Positions 40,729 to 49,295 of a DNA stretch of 64,000 nucleotides are shown piece after piece (within the stretch, counting starts at the first letter, position 1; every line of letters starts with the position of its first letter). The translations under genes were made by a program, and so were the position numbers. This DNA is from Roseburia_C sp900315735 (GTDB lineage Bacteria; Bacillota; Clostridia; Lachnospirales; Lachnospiraceae): assembly GCA_052118425.1 (NCBI GenBank), contig JBQKHF010000015.1; one strand, given 5' to 3'. Below the pieces are notes generated by a model. That model had not been told where the DNA came from, did no database searches, and was given only the letters and a program-made list of their open reading frames with translations.

Positions 40729-41722
40729 ATATGTATTTGTAACGGTTCTTCTGCTGGTACTTTTATTGACTGGTGCAGGACTGACACAATTATATGTAAA
40801 AGAAGAGACAAAACAGCAGGATAGTGAACTTACGGTAGTGACATCCTTTTATCCGATGTATATTGCAGCAATGAATGTCATCGGAGACACTCCGGGTGTG
40901 GATTTGCAGAATCTCAGTGAGCCGCAGACCGGCTGCCTTCACGATTACCAGCTGACTCCGGCAGACATGAAGCTCCTTTCCGGTGCAGATGTGTTTATTG
41001 TAAATGGCGGCGGAATCGAATCTTTTTTATCGGATGTGGCAGCAGATTATAAGAATCTTTCCATTGTAAATGCCTGCGAGGGACTTAATCTTTTGTCCGA
41101 AGAGGAGGAAGGAGAGGAACATGCTCACGGAGATGCCCATGAAGATGCAGCAGAGGAGCATATCCACGGAGATGCCGAGGATACTCATGAAGATGGACAC
41201 AATCACGGGGATGTGAATGCCCATGCATGGATGAGCATTGCGTTATATAAACAGCAGGTGGAAAATATTTTAGAAGGTCTTTGCAGGATAGATCCGAAGC
41301 ATCAGGATGCCTATGAAAGCAATGTAAAGGAGTATCTGGCAAAGCTTGAGGATTTAGAGAGAGAGCAGCAGTCCTTAAAGGAAGAATTAGCAGGAAAGCA
41401 TATTGTTATTTTCCATGAAGCCTATGCCTATGTGGCAGAGGACTACGATATGGAGATTTCCTATACCATGGATTTGGATGAGGAGCGTCAGGTCAGTGCC
41501 GGTGAAGTGGCAGATGTGATGGGAGCCATTGAAAAGAATGATATATCAGTGGTGCTGGCAGAAGAACTCTATGGCAAAGATATGGGAGATACGGTAGAAC
41601 GGGAGACCGATGCGAAAGTATGTTATCTTGATACCTTAACCCGCGGGGCGTATGAAAAGGACAGCTATCTTGATGCAATGAGACATAATATAGAACTGCT
41701 GAAGGAGGCTTTTGCAGAATGA
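40718..41722 (+). CDS. znuA: Zinc ABC transporter substrate-binding protein (ZnuA/AdcA-like)
   Basis: The protein has 334 residues with an N-terminal hydrophobic segment (about 7-24) that lacks a lipobox cysteine, so it is an uncleaved anchor or a signal peptide. The cluster A-I receptor fold has VVTSFYPMYIAAMNVIGD near 43, HDYQLTPAD and VNAHAWMS. Between about 125 and 165 lies a loop packed with His and acidic residues (HAHGDAHED, EEHIHGDAED, HEDGHNHGD), typical of zinc scavenging. An in-frame ATG at 40703 is an alternative start. It overlaps engB by 11 bases and znuC by 4. Confidence 0.92.
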   Translation: MKNKYVFVTVLLLVLLLTGAGLTQLYVKEETKQQDSELTVVTSFYPMYIAAMNVIGDTPGVDLQNLSEPQTGCLHDYQLTPADMKLLSGADVFIVNGGGIESFLSDVAADYKNLSIVNACEGLNLLSEEEEGEEHAHGDAHEDAAEEHIHGDAEDTHEDGHNHGDVNAHAWMSIALYKQQVENILEGLCRIDPKHQDAYESNVKEYLAKLEDLEREQQSLKEELAGKHIVIFHEAYAYVAEDYDMEISYTMDLDEERQVSAGEVADVMGAIEKNDISVVLAEELYGKDMGDTVERETDAKVCYLDTLTRGAYEKDSYLDAMRHNIELLKEAFAE

Positions 41723-42465
41723 GAAAAATAGTAAAACCATGTGGACTGCATTGTATCCGGATCAACCATCTGGGTGTTACTATTGGAGAACAGCAGATAT
41801 TGTCAGATGTGAATCTGCATATTCATTGTGGAACACTGACGGTACTGATTGGTCGGAACGGAGCAGGAAAATCAACTTTAATCCGGGCAATTTTAAATGA
41901 CATTCCACACACAGGAAGCATTGAATTTAAGGACGGGGAGAATGGTCATATCCAGAAACTTAAGATTGGCTATGTACCGCAGAATCTGAATATCGAGAAA
42001 TCCACTCCGGTGAGTGTCTATGATATGATTGCAAGCTATCAGTCCAACCGTCCGGTATTTTTATATAAGAGTAAGAAGTTATATCAGGAAATCAAAGAAG
42101 GCTTAAAAATGTTTGAAGCGGAGCATTTGATTGATAAACAGGTATGCAATCTTTCCGGTGGAGAATTACAGCGTGTACTTCTTTCCATGGCAGTGATGGA
42201 TGAACCGAATCTGCTGCTTTTAGATGAGCCGGTGTCCGGTATCGACCAGAACGGAATGGAATTATTTTACCGGAATATTGAATATCTGAAAGAAAATTTT
42301 GATCTGGCAGTATTATTGATTTCCCATGACCTTGATTATGTAAGAAAATATGCAGACCATGTGGTCCTCATAGATGGCAAAGTGCTGACTCAGGGAACAC
42401 CAAAGGAAGTCTATGCCAGTGATGCCTTCAAACAGGTCTTTACAGATATGGAGGTGCGGGGATGA
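41719..42465 (+). CDS. znuC: Zinc ABC transporter ATPase (ZnuC-like)
   Basis: The protein has 248 residues. Walker A is GRNGAGKSTLIRA (near 47), the Q-loop is GYVPQNLNIE, the signature is LSGGELQRVLLS (near 146) and Walker B is LLLLDEPVSGID. These features and the VPQ loop fit metal-importer ATPases. It overlaps znuA and the permease gene by 4 bases each (ATGA), so the three are translated together. Confidence 0.93.
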   Translation: MRKIVKPCGLHCIRINHLGVTIGEQQILSDVNLHIHCGTLTVLIGRNGAGKSTLIRAILNDIPHTGSIEFKDGENGHIQKLKIGYVPQNLNIEKSTPVSVYDMIASYQSNRPVFLYKSKKLYQEIKEGLKMFEAEHLIDKQVCNLSGGELQRVLLSMAVMDEPNLLLLDEPVSGIDQNGMELFYRNIEYLKENFDLAVLLISHDLDYVRKYADHVVLIDGKVLTQGTPKEVYASDAFKQVFTDMEVRG

Positions 42466-43280
42466 TAGAATTTTTTACTGCATGGTGGTCTTATGGATTT
42501 ATGCGGAATGCATTTATCGCAATCCTGATTATCACGCCATTGTTTGGAATCCTTGGAACCATGATTGTAAATAACAAGATGGCATTTTTCTCGGATGCAT
42601 TAGGTCACTCCGCATTGACGGGAATTGCCCTCGGTGTCGTGATGGGCGTTGCGGATACGACCTTATCCATGATTGTTTTTGCCGTGATTTTTGCATTGTT
42701 ATTAAACTATATCAGCAGTAAGGCATCGGCATCCAGAGATACGATTATCTCCGTCTTTTCTTCCGCAAGTATTGCGGTAGGACTGGCTATTTTATCAAAG
42801 GGCGGCAATTTCAGCAAATATTCCAGCCTTTTGGTAGGCGATGTTTTAAGCATTTCCAAAAAGGAAATTATTTATCTGATTCTGATTTTTGCAGCAACCC
42901 TGATTTTCTGGGGCGTGGCATTTAATAAATTAAATGCGGTAAGTCTGCACCGGGCATTGGCAAAGAGCCGTGGAATCCGGGTAAAACTGATTGAAAATAT
43001 TTTTGCAATTTTTATTGCATTAATCGTTATGCTTTCGATTAAATGGATTGGAATTTTAATCATCAATGCACTGCTGATTCTTCCGGCAGCAGCAAGCCGG
43101 AATATTTCGGTGAATATGCGGGAATATCATTTGTTTTCCGTTATCTTTTCCCTGTTTTCGGGATTGCTTGGACTGATGATTTCCTATTTTACCAATGTTG
43201 CAACCGGTCCGATGATTGTGATTATCGCAGCCATCATTTATTTTGCAACTTATGTATACGGAAGGAGAAATGCACGATGA
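42462..43280 (+). CDS. znuB: Zinc ABC transporter permease (ZnuB-like)
   Basis: The protein has 272 residues with about eight helices. The ABC-3 family signature is present: NNKMAFFSDALGHSALTGIALG near 35 (core SDALGHSALTG), then SLHRALAKSRGI and ALLILPAAASRNI. It forms the metal channel of the ZnuABC importer. It shares ATGA with the lipoprotein gene behind it, which suggests that lipoprotein is part of the same transport unit. Confidence 0.93.
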   Translation: MIEFFTAWWSYGFMRNAFIAILIITPLFGILGTMIVNNKMAFFSDALGHSALTGIALGVVMGVADTTLSMIVFAVIFALLLNYISSKASASRDTIISVFSSASIAVGLAILSKGGNFSKYSSLLVGDVLSISKKEIIYLILIFAATLIFWGVAFNKLNAVSLHRALAKSRGIRVKLIENIFAIFIALIVMLSIKWIGILIINALLILPAAASRNISVNMREYHLFSVIFSLFSGLLGLMISYFTNVATGPMIVIIAAIIYFATYVYGRRNAR

Positions 43281-44107
43281 GAACCACGAAAAAAGGAAAA
43301 AAATGCGTACTTTTACTTACCTTTCTTCTGGCAGGAAGCCTGCTTCTTTCCGGTTGTAAGAAAGAAGACGAGACAGTAGAAGATACCCAGCAGCCGGAGA
43401 TTGGCGGGGAAGAGTCCGTAGATATGCAGTATGTGGATGAAGAAGACACCCAGTCACCGTTTTATTTCTCGTTAGAGCAGCAGAGTATCCTGCCGTTGTT
43501 AGATGTTGTGATGGAATATCAGAATGGCAGCGTGACGCTGGCATATCCGGCAGATTCCGCAGAAAGTTATTGGAATTATCTGGTGACAGCACTGATAAAA
43601 TACAGCTATCTTCGGGAAGCAGATGGAAGTATAACAAGAAATGAAGACGGAACGCTTACGGTTAAGAAATATGTGGTAGAGGAATTTGCACAGGCGATGT
43701 TTGCTGCAGATTCTTCTGTGCCGGAAATACCGGCAAGTCTTTCAGATACTGCAATCCGCTATGAGAATGAAAGTAAGAGTTATATCATAGACAAAGGCGC
43801 ATTTCAGCTGCCTTATGGTGAGAATACGACGGTACAGGCGCAGCTTGATGACTGGATTGCCCAGGATGACGGAAGTTATCTTGTAACCGCATCCCTCTTA
43901 ACCTATAGCGATGCAGAGGGAAGCAGAAACACAACCTTCCGGTTTATATTGAACGAAAATGGATATAAGGATGAACTCCCGGATCCATTATTCTATTATG
44001 CAATCTCAAGTGTCAGTCCGATGGACGGTTCTTTTTCGGATCCGACTCAGGAGACGGAAGAAAACTCCCTCGGACAAGAGCCTTCGACCCAAACCGCTTC
44101 CGAATAG
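43277..44107 (+). CDS. Lipoprotein encoded behind zinc importer genes
   Basis: The protein has 276 residues with a clear lipoprotein signal (LLLSGCKK, Cys near 24). The mature part begins with an acidic linker and then a mostly beta domain (about 60-255) I cannot name. The C-terminus is Ser/Thr/Glu-rich. The ATG overlaps the znuB stop (ATGA), so it is co-expressed with the importer. A role near the metal transporter is inferred from position only. Its last 95 bases overlap the convergent DNA polymerase IV gene. Confidence 0.8.
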   Translation: MRTTKKGKKCVLLLTFLLAGSLLLSGCKKEDETVEDTQQPEIGGEESVDMQYVDEEDTQSPFYFSLEQQSILPLLDVVMEYQNGSVTLAYPADSAESYWNYLVTALIKYSYLREADGSITRNEDGTLTVKKYVVEEFAQAMFAADSSVPEIPASLSDTAIRYENESKSYIIDKGAFQLPYGENTTVQAQLDDWIAQDDGSYLVTASLLTYSDAEGSRNTTFRFILNENGYKDELPDPLFYYAISSVSPMDGSFSDPTQETEENSLGQEPSTQTASE

Positions 44108-45407
44108 AATCAATCGCTGCATCCAGTTGCTTTTGCTTATTGGCAGAAGGCATCTGGGTGTAGCTTTTTTTATTGCTATCCTGGAGCGGGCTGCCGGAGG
44201 AAGATTTCGCAGAAGAAATTTTCCCAGAGGAAACTTTCTCAGAGGGAAGTCTCCCGGAAGTTGGGGCGCTGCCAGAAAGTCTAGCGGAGGAGACTTTGCC
44301 GGAAGCCGGAGCATCGGTTGCATAATCAAAAATAGAAAGCTGCACCGGCGCATCCTCAGGCAGCAGGCGGCTGGTACGGATGCCAAGAAGCCGGACAGGT
44401 TCGTTATTCCAGAGCTGCTGGAAAAGAGAAACAGCAGTTTTATAAATGGCATCTGTAGTATTGGTTGCAGAGAGGAGACTGCACTGGTGGGAAGTATTGG
44501 TAAAATCATGGTAGCGGATTTCTACCGTGATGCTCTGGGCTAACATTTTTTCTTTCCGAAGACGCATAGATACGGATTCTGCAAGAGAGAGCAGAACCTT
44601 TTTTGCATCGTCTAAGGTACGGACGTCCTCTTTTAAAGTGGTGGAATTACCGATACCTTTGGCTTCTCTTTTGGTAGAATGCACATGGTCATCGCCGATT
44701 CCGTTGGCATATTCCCACATCAGTGTGCCATGGCTTTTGAATTCCTGACGGAGATAATCCGGGTCAGTGGCAGCAAGTTCTCCGATGGTACGGATGCCGA
44801 GGGCTTTCAGCCGGGTGGCACTGGAATGTCCGACCATGTAGAGATCATCCACTGGAAGCGGCCACATTTTGGTGGCAATTTCATCCGGAAAAAGAGTATG
44901 AATCCGGTCAGGCTTGGTAAAATCACTTGCCATCTTTGCCAGAAGCTTATTGGGAGCAATTCCAATATTAACCGTAAAACCAAATCGTGATTTAATATCT
45001 GCGGAAATAATTTTGGCTGCTGCAAGGGGAGATTCATACCGGTGGGCAATGGGCGTAAAGTCCAGAAAGCATTCATCTACGGAAAGCTGTTCAATATCAT
45101 CCGTATATGTGTGTAAAAGTTCCATAAGTGCATGACTTTTCTCGTGGTACATGGCATGATTCGGTGGAACCAGCATAAGGGTAGGACATTTACGCAAAGC
45201 GTTGGCAACCGGTTCACCGGTGACAATCTTATAGGCTTTGGCTGGCACAGATTTGGCAAGAACCACACCATGTCTTGTGGCAGAGTCACCGCCGATAATT
45301 GCCGGTACGGTGCGGATATCCAAAGTCTCGCCGTGCTCTAAGCGGTCGACAGCACTCCAGCTTAAATAAGCGGAATTGACATCAATATGAAAGATAATCC
45401 GGCTCAT
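44013..45407 (-). CDS. dinB: DNA polymerase IV (Y-family, DinB-like)
   Basis: The protein has 464 residues. Active-site motifs are HIDVNSAYLSW (near 5) and LSVDECFLDFT (near 105). The helix-hairpin-helix region contains GHSSATRLKALGI, and the clamp-binding motif QLSIFDY is near 370. A Ser/Gly-rich linker of about 45 residues with repeated SSAR/SSGK/SSAK units separates it from the final helix KQLDAAIDSIRKRFG. It copies damaged DNA at low fidelity. The ATG at 45407 has AAGGAGGGG; an upstream in-frame ATG is unsupported. The 3' end runs 95 bases into the convergent lipoprotein gene. Confidence 0.93.
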   Translation of the reverse strand: MSRIIFHIDVNSAYLSWSAVDRLEHGETLDIRTVPAIIGGDSATRHGVVLAKSVPAKAYKIVTGEPVANALRKCPTLMLVPPNHAMYHEKSHALMELLHTYTDDIEQLSVDECFLDFTPIAHRYESPLAAAKIISADIKSRFGFTVNIGIAPNKLLAKMASDFTKPDRIHTLFPDEIATKMWPLPVDDLYMVGHSSATRLKALGIRTIGELAATDPDYLRQEFKSHGTLMWEYANGIGDDHVHSTKREAKGIGNSTTLKEDVRTLDDAKKVLLSLAESVSMRLRKEKMLAQSITVEIRYHDFTNTSHQCSLLSATNTTDAIYKTAVSLFQQLWNNEPVRLLGIRTSRLLPEDAPVQLSIFDYATDAPASGKVSSARLSGSAPTSGRLPSEKVSSGKISSAKSSSGSPLQDSNKKSYTQMPSANKQKQLDAAIDSIRKRFGSKALVRGSFLPSPESDPKKNRPSD

Positions 45408-45563
45408 AATGCCCCTCCTTTTCAGTGTCATGGAATTGCCAGATGTTTACTGGCTGAATACCTATATTATAAAAGCTTTCCGGTTGAAAAGAAAGGGCTT
45501 TTAGTGTATAGTAAGGATACAAACAGGGGAAAACGCAGCGAGAATAATGGCAGGTGATTGTTT

Positions 45564-46421
45564 ATGAGATTTAAAAGAATCGATGTAGATACGGTGCGCT
45601 GTATTATTTCAGAAGAAGAATTAATGGAAAATGGACTGGAAGTAGATGATTTTCTGCAGAATGACGGAAGAACGGAATCATTTCTGCGTAAGATTATTTC
45701 CATGGCGGAAGAAGAGGTCGGATACAAAGTACAGGGTGGAAATATTACTATTCAGGTGGCAGTACTGCCGGAACATACGCTGGCACTTACTTTTTCCGAG
45801 AAGCCGGAGCTTGGTATCAGCAATATGTTGGAAAATCTGAAATCTGCGGTGGAAAGCCTGGTTAAGAATGCTCCTGATATTGAGAATCTGAAACAGGCGG
45901 CAAAGGGACTTGCAAACCAGGATAATACAGATGAAGATATTGCAGACAGCAAGGAGCAAAAGTATGCGGCAGCCGGAGCTTTTTCAGAAGAAAATTCTGC
46001 AACAGATACTGCAAAAGAAACTTCTGATGACGGAAATGTTGCAGGAACACAGCCGGAACAGTCAGATTCCAAGGCAGAAGACAGCACAGAGAAGCAGCAG
46101 TCTACCGGTGGGTTTGCCTTAAAAGACCGGAATTTCTATCAGCTTTGTTTTGCAGATATGGAGCGGGCAATCCGTTATGCCAAGGGCGTTCGTCTGGAGC
46201 TGCCGATGAAGAACAGTCTTTATTATCTGACCAGAGAGGATGCTTATTATCTTTTGTTTGAGAAGGGAGAGCTTAACGATAAACAGCTTTGCCGTCTGTT
46301 AAGTGCTTCTTTGGAATTTGCAGATGATATTTATGCGCATGGACCGACCCGGGCTTATATTATGGAGCATGGAAAATGCATTTTGCCGGAGCAGGCGTTA
46401 GAACATTTACAGGAAATTTAG
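45564..46421 (+). CDS. mecA: Adaptor protein MecA
   Basis: The protein has 285 residues. It begins MRFKRIDVDTVRCIISEEEL, typical of MecA (initial MRFKRID and CIISEEEL). The C-terminal domain (about 190-285) has FADMERAIRYAKGV and YYLTREDAYYLLFEKG. A long acidic linker joins the halves. MecA brings substrates to ClpC and activates it; ClpC is not in this window but ClpP is. AGGTGA lies before the ATG at 45564. A small gene follows. Confidence 0.92.
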   Translation: MRFKRIDVDTVRCIISEEELMENGLEVDDFLQNDGRTESFLRKIISMAEEEVGYKVQGGNITIQVAVLPEHTLALTFSEKPELGISNMLENLKSAVESLVKNAPDIENLKQAAKGLANQDNTDEDIADSKEQKYAAAGAFSEENSATDTAKETSDDGNVAGTQPEQSDSKAEDSTEKQQSTGGFALKDRNFYQLCFADMERAIRYAKGVRLELPMKNSLYYLTREDAYYLLFEKGELNDKQLCRLLSASLEFADDIYAHGPTRAYIMEHGKCILPEQALEHLQEI

Positions 46422-46439
46422 ACAGACAGAGGAATTGGA

Positions 46440-46823
46440 ATGGAAGAATATAAAGATAAAGCATCTTTTGAAGAATTTTTTAAACAGAACTATGTACCAC
46501 TGGATTATAAATCCATTCAAAATGAGATGCGGGAGGCAGCCGGAGATGGCTGGAGCCTTTTTACCGATGAATACAAATTCCGTGGAAAGATAGACAAGAA
46601 AGATTTTATTATGCATATGACAAGTGATGCTTACTGCACATTTGAAGAGATTGTGGAAAATGCAATTGATGAGCTAAACAGTGGAATCCTTGATATTGTA
46701 ATGGAAATCGGAAATGAGATGGAATTCGACAATGACACAGCGGAAATATATTTTGATACCATCGAAAAGCAGTTAAAGGAAATGTTAGATGCTCTTTATG
46801 ATGATGTGCTGAAGGATTTGTAA
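46440..46823 (+). CDS. Hypothetical acidic protein behind mecA
   Basis: The protein has 127 residues, acidic, predicted mixed alpha/beta, without signal or membrane segment. I do not recognise a family. It starts 18 bases after mecA with GAGGAATTGG upstream and is followed by a terminator, so it shares the mecA transcript. A role linked to proteolysis is only positional inference. Confidence 0.75.
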   Translation: MEEYKDKASFEEFFKQNYVPLDYKSIQNEMREAAGDGWSLFTDEYKFRGKIDKKDFIMHMTSDAYCTFEEIVENAIDELNSGILDIVMEIGNEMEFDNDTAEIYFDTIEKQLKEMLDALYDDVLKDL

Positions 46824-46853
46824 AAGCAGGTAAAAATAACAGTATTGCTCAAA

Positions 46854-46896
46854 AGACCCCGGAAGAACTATTAAATTGGTTCTTCCGGGGTTTCTT
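46854..46896. terminator. Strong terminator between the mecA operon and proC
   Basis: ACCCCGGAAGAAC pairs with GTTCTTCCGGGGT, followed by TTCTT; on the other strand the stem is followed by CTTTT. It likely serves both convergent units. Confidence 0.85.
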
Positions 46897-46908
46897 ACGT
46901 TTTCAAAA

Positions 46909-47727
46909 TCAATCAGAAAGTTTGCTCATGGCACGGGATTTTTCAGAGCAGGCATTCTGGGCAGCAATTATGGTGCTGCGGAAGGAGCCTTCCTCTAATT
47001 TTGCCACAGCAGCAATGGTAGTTCCGGCCGGGGAGCAGACTGCATCCTTTAATTCGCCCGGATGCTTGCCGGTCTCTAATACCATCTTGGCTGCACCAAG
47101 AACGGACTGGGCGGCAAATTTATAAGCCTGGGCACGCGGCATGCCGTCATTAACGGCTGCATCAGCCATTGCTTCAATAAACATATAGACATAAGCCGGT
47201 GAGGAACCACTGACTCCGACTACAGCATCCATAAGACTTTCCGGAACAATTTCTGCTTTACCAAAGCTTTCAAAGAGAGAGACAACCATTTTGGTTTCTT
47301 CTTCTGTGATATGCTCATTTGGGGTAATGGCAGACATGGCTTCCTGAACCATAGCCGGTGTATTTGGCATGGTACGAACCAGTTTGATATCTTTGCTGAA
47401 CAGAGATTCAATCCGTGAAATGGTCTGTCCGGCAGCAATGGCAACGATGATTTTGTCATCCGTTACACTGTCTTTGATTTCTTTGATGACTGTTTCATAA
47501 AGATATGGTTTTACAGCAAGAAAAATAATATCGGATTCTACTGCAACAGTCTCATTATCTAAAGTAGTGCGGATGCCATACTGCTTAGAAAGTGTATCCA
47601 GTGTGGCCTGAGTTTTCGCACTGGCAATCAGGTGGCTGGCAGGAACCAGACCGGAAGAAATGATTCCGCCAATCATGGCACGTCCCATATTACCGCTTCC
47701 GATAAAACCAATTTTTTTATCTAACAT
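46909..47727 (-). CDS. proC: Pyrroline-5-carboxylate reductase
   Basis: The protein has 272 residues. The NADPH-binding start KIGFIGSGNMGRAMIGG, then FLAVKPYLYE and VRTMPNTPAMVQE, and the C-terminal SGSSPAYVYMFIEAMADAAV and LKDAVCSPAGTTIAAVAKLE (cores SPAYVYMFIEA and CSPAGTTI) are all ProC signatures. It carries out the last step of proline synthesis. AAAGGAGAATGCATC lies before the ATG. Convergent with the mecA operon. Confidence 0.95.
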   Translation of the reverse strand: MLDKKIGFIGSGNMGRAMIGGIISSGLVPASHLIASAKTQATLDTLSKQYGIRTTLDNETVAVESDIIFLAVKPYLYETVIKEIKDSVTDDKIIVAIAAGQTISRIESLFSKDIKLVRTMPNTPAMVQEAMSAITPNEHITEEETKMVVSLFESFGKAEIVPESLMDAVVGVSGSSPAYVYMFIEAMADAAVNDGMPRAQAYKFAAQSVLGAAKMVLETGKHPGELKDAVCSPAGTTIAAVAKLEEGSFRSTIIAAQNACSEKSRAMSKLSD

Positions 47728-47746
47728 GATGCATTCTCCTTTTATG

Positions 47747-47784
47747 AAAGGGGATATCCCAGATGCTACCGGAATATCCCCTTT
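47747..47784 (-). terminator. Terminator-like hairpin after the crotonase gene
   Basis: AAAGGGGATATTCC and GGGATATCCCCTTT pair almost perfectly (minus strand), between the crotonase stop and the proC start. The T tract after it is weak. Confidence 0.6.
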
Positions 47785-47808
47785 GATATTGTCTAAGTAT
47801 AAGTTCGA

Positions 47809-48603
47809 TTAGAAATCTGTTAAGTCAGCAGCTCTTCTCTCTAAGAAAGCGCTCATGCCTTCTTTCTTATCATGTGTAGAGCAGGTTACGCCGAACAGGT
47901 TAGCTTCCATTTCAACAGCGTTCTTGATATCCATATCATATCCGTTGTTGATAGCAGCTTTTGCGATAGATACTGCATAGCTTCCTTTAGAGATGATTTT
48001 CTCTGCCATAGCTTTTGCAGTTGGCATTAATTCTTCTTTTGCAACAACTTTGTTTACAAGTCCGATGCGGTATGCTTCGTTTGCATCGATGTTATCGCAG
48101 GTGAAGATCATTTCTTTTGCACGTCCCATACCAACAAGACGGGCAAGTCTCTGTGTACCACCGAATCCTGGGATGATTCCAAGACCACATTCAGGCTGTC
48201 CGAATACTGCGTTGTCAGAAGCAATACGGATATCACATGCCATAGAGATTTCGCATCCGCCACCTAAAGCGAATCCGTTAACAGCAGCGATAGTTACCTG
48301 TCTCATATTCATTAATTTAAAGAATGGAACAGAAGCTTTCATACCGAATGCTCTTGCTTCAGCAGCAGAGAAGTTAACCATCTCAGCGATGTCAGCACCA
48401 GCAACGAAAGATTTGAATTCGTTACCTTTCTTATCTGCACCACCGGTTAAGATAACGACTTTGATATCGTCTCTTCCTTCAATTTCGGTAAGAACAGTGT
48501 TCAGTTCATCCAATGTTTCGGAATTCAATGCGTTTAATGCTGCAGGTCTTGTAATAGTAAGAACTGCAATTTCGTTTTCAACTGTTAAAGTTAAGTTGTT
48601 CAT
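47809..48603 (-). CDS. crt: Enoyl-CoA hydratase/crotonase (3-hydroxybutyryl-CoA dehydratase-like)
   Basis: The protein has 264 residues. The oxyanion-hole regions are FVAGADIAEM and ALGGGCEISMACD, and the catalytic glutamates lie in GGGCE (near 118) and GQPECGLGIIPGFGGTQRL (near 138). This matches Clostridium crotonase, which turns 3-hydroxybutyryl-CoA into crotonyl-CoA in butyrate formation. The ATG at 48603 follows AGGAGGG. It stands alone; bcd-etfBA, thl and hbd are not adjacent. Other enoyl-CoA hydratase roles remain possible. Confidence 0.9.
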   Translation of the reverse strand: MNNLTLTVENEIAVLTITRPAALNALNSETLDELNTVLTEIEGRDDIKVVILTGGADKKGNEFKSFVAGADIAEMVNFSAAEARAFGMKASVPFFKLMNMRQVTIAAVNGFALGGGCEISMACDIRIASDNAVFGQPECGLGIIPGFGGTQRLARLVGMGRAKEMIFTCDNIDANEAYRIGLVNKVVAKEELMPTAKAMAEKIISKGSYAVSIAKAAINNGYDMDIKNAVEMEANLFGVTCSTHDKKEGMSAFLERRAADLTDF

Positions 48604-48730
48604 GAAATAGGACCCTCCTGATTGATAAATTATTAACAATGTTTCAATACCTATAATGGTATAACTTTTGGTGGGATTTGTCAATAAAAACTGGTATTTT
48701 GCAGGGATTGTGCTACAATAGGAAAAGACT

Positions 48731-49267
48731 TGTCATGTGATTACGCAATGGTTTTTGTGAGGAAGAGGATTTTAGGAATTTTAAGCAGCTTTTCTATAAG
48801 ATTTTTTATTGAAAGCAGAATGTATACAATTCTTAAAAGTGCTTTTTTCTTATTGTTGTCTGTTTTGCCACCTGCTTTGACTGGATGCCTTCTATGGTCC
48901 GCCTGTTACGGATATCTAAGGCACCTTTAAGCAGCTCTAGGCATTTCTGCTTACAAAGCTGTTTTTCCGGCAACCGGCGCATAGTCACGTCCGTGCTCCA
49001 ATGCGCCTTCCTGGCACATCCATGTGCCAGGATTGCCAGTTGACAAAAGAAATGCCAAGAGCTGCTAACAAGGCACCTAAATGATATCCTTATTCAGGCG
49101 AACCCTAGAAGGCATACTGTCAAACATTGGAAAAACGGGCATTATCCCAAGAGAAAAAAGCACTTTTGTAGAATTGTGGCATTCTGATTTCTAAAAAGGC
49201 TATAGAAAAGCTGCTTAAAATTCGAAAACCACTGCTTCTAAAAAAATAATTGCGTAATTACATGACA
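48731..49267. repeat. 537-bp foldback (imperfect palindrome) element
   Basis: The ends are 19-bp inverted repeats with one mismatch (48731-48749, TGTCATGTGATTACGCAAT; 49249-49267 reversed). Inside, a perfect 22-bp pair (48777-48798 with 49201-49222) and many shorter pairs continue inward. The middle has a perfect 11-bp stem around 49020 (TCCTGGCACAT/ATGTGCCAGGA). GACTTGT occurs at both borders (48727-48733 and 49269-49275), as a possible target duplication. No gene is inside. It ends 28 bases before an aminotransferase start. A MITE-like foldback element is the best reading. Confidence 0.8.
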
Positions 49268-49295
49268 GGACTTGTACAAAGTGAGGTCAATGAAA

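Noticed and set aside
47809..48603. A complete butyrate operon around the crotonase gene
   Set aside because: Neighbours are proC and a foldback element; no bcd, etf, thl or hbd genes are adjacent.
48730..48930. A 66-codon hydrophobic frame inside the foldback element
   Set aside because: No ribosome site, and the other arm of the palindrome does not keep the frame.
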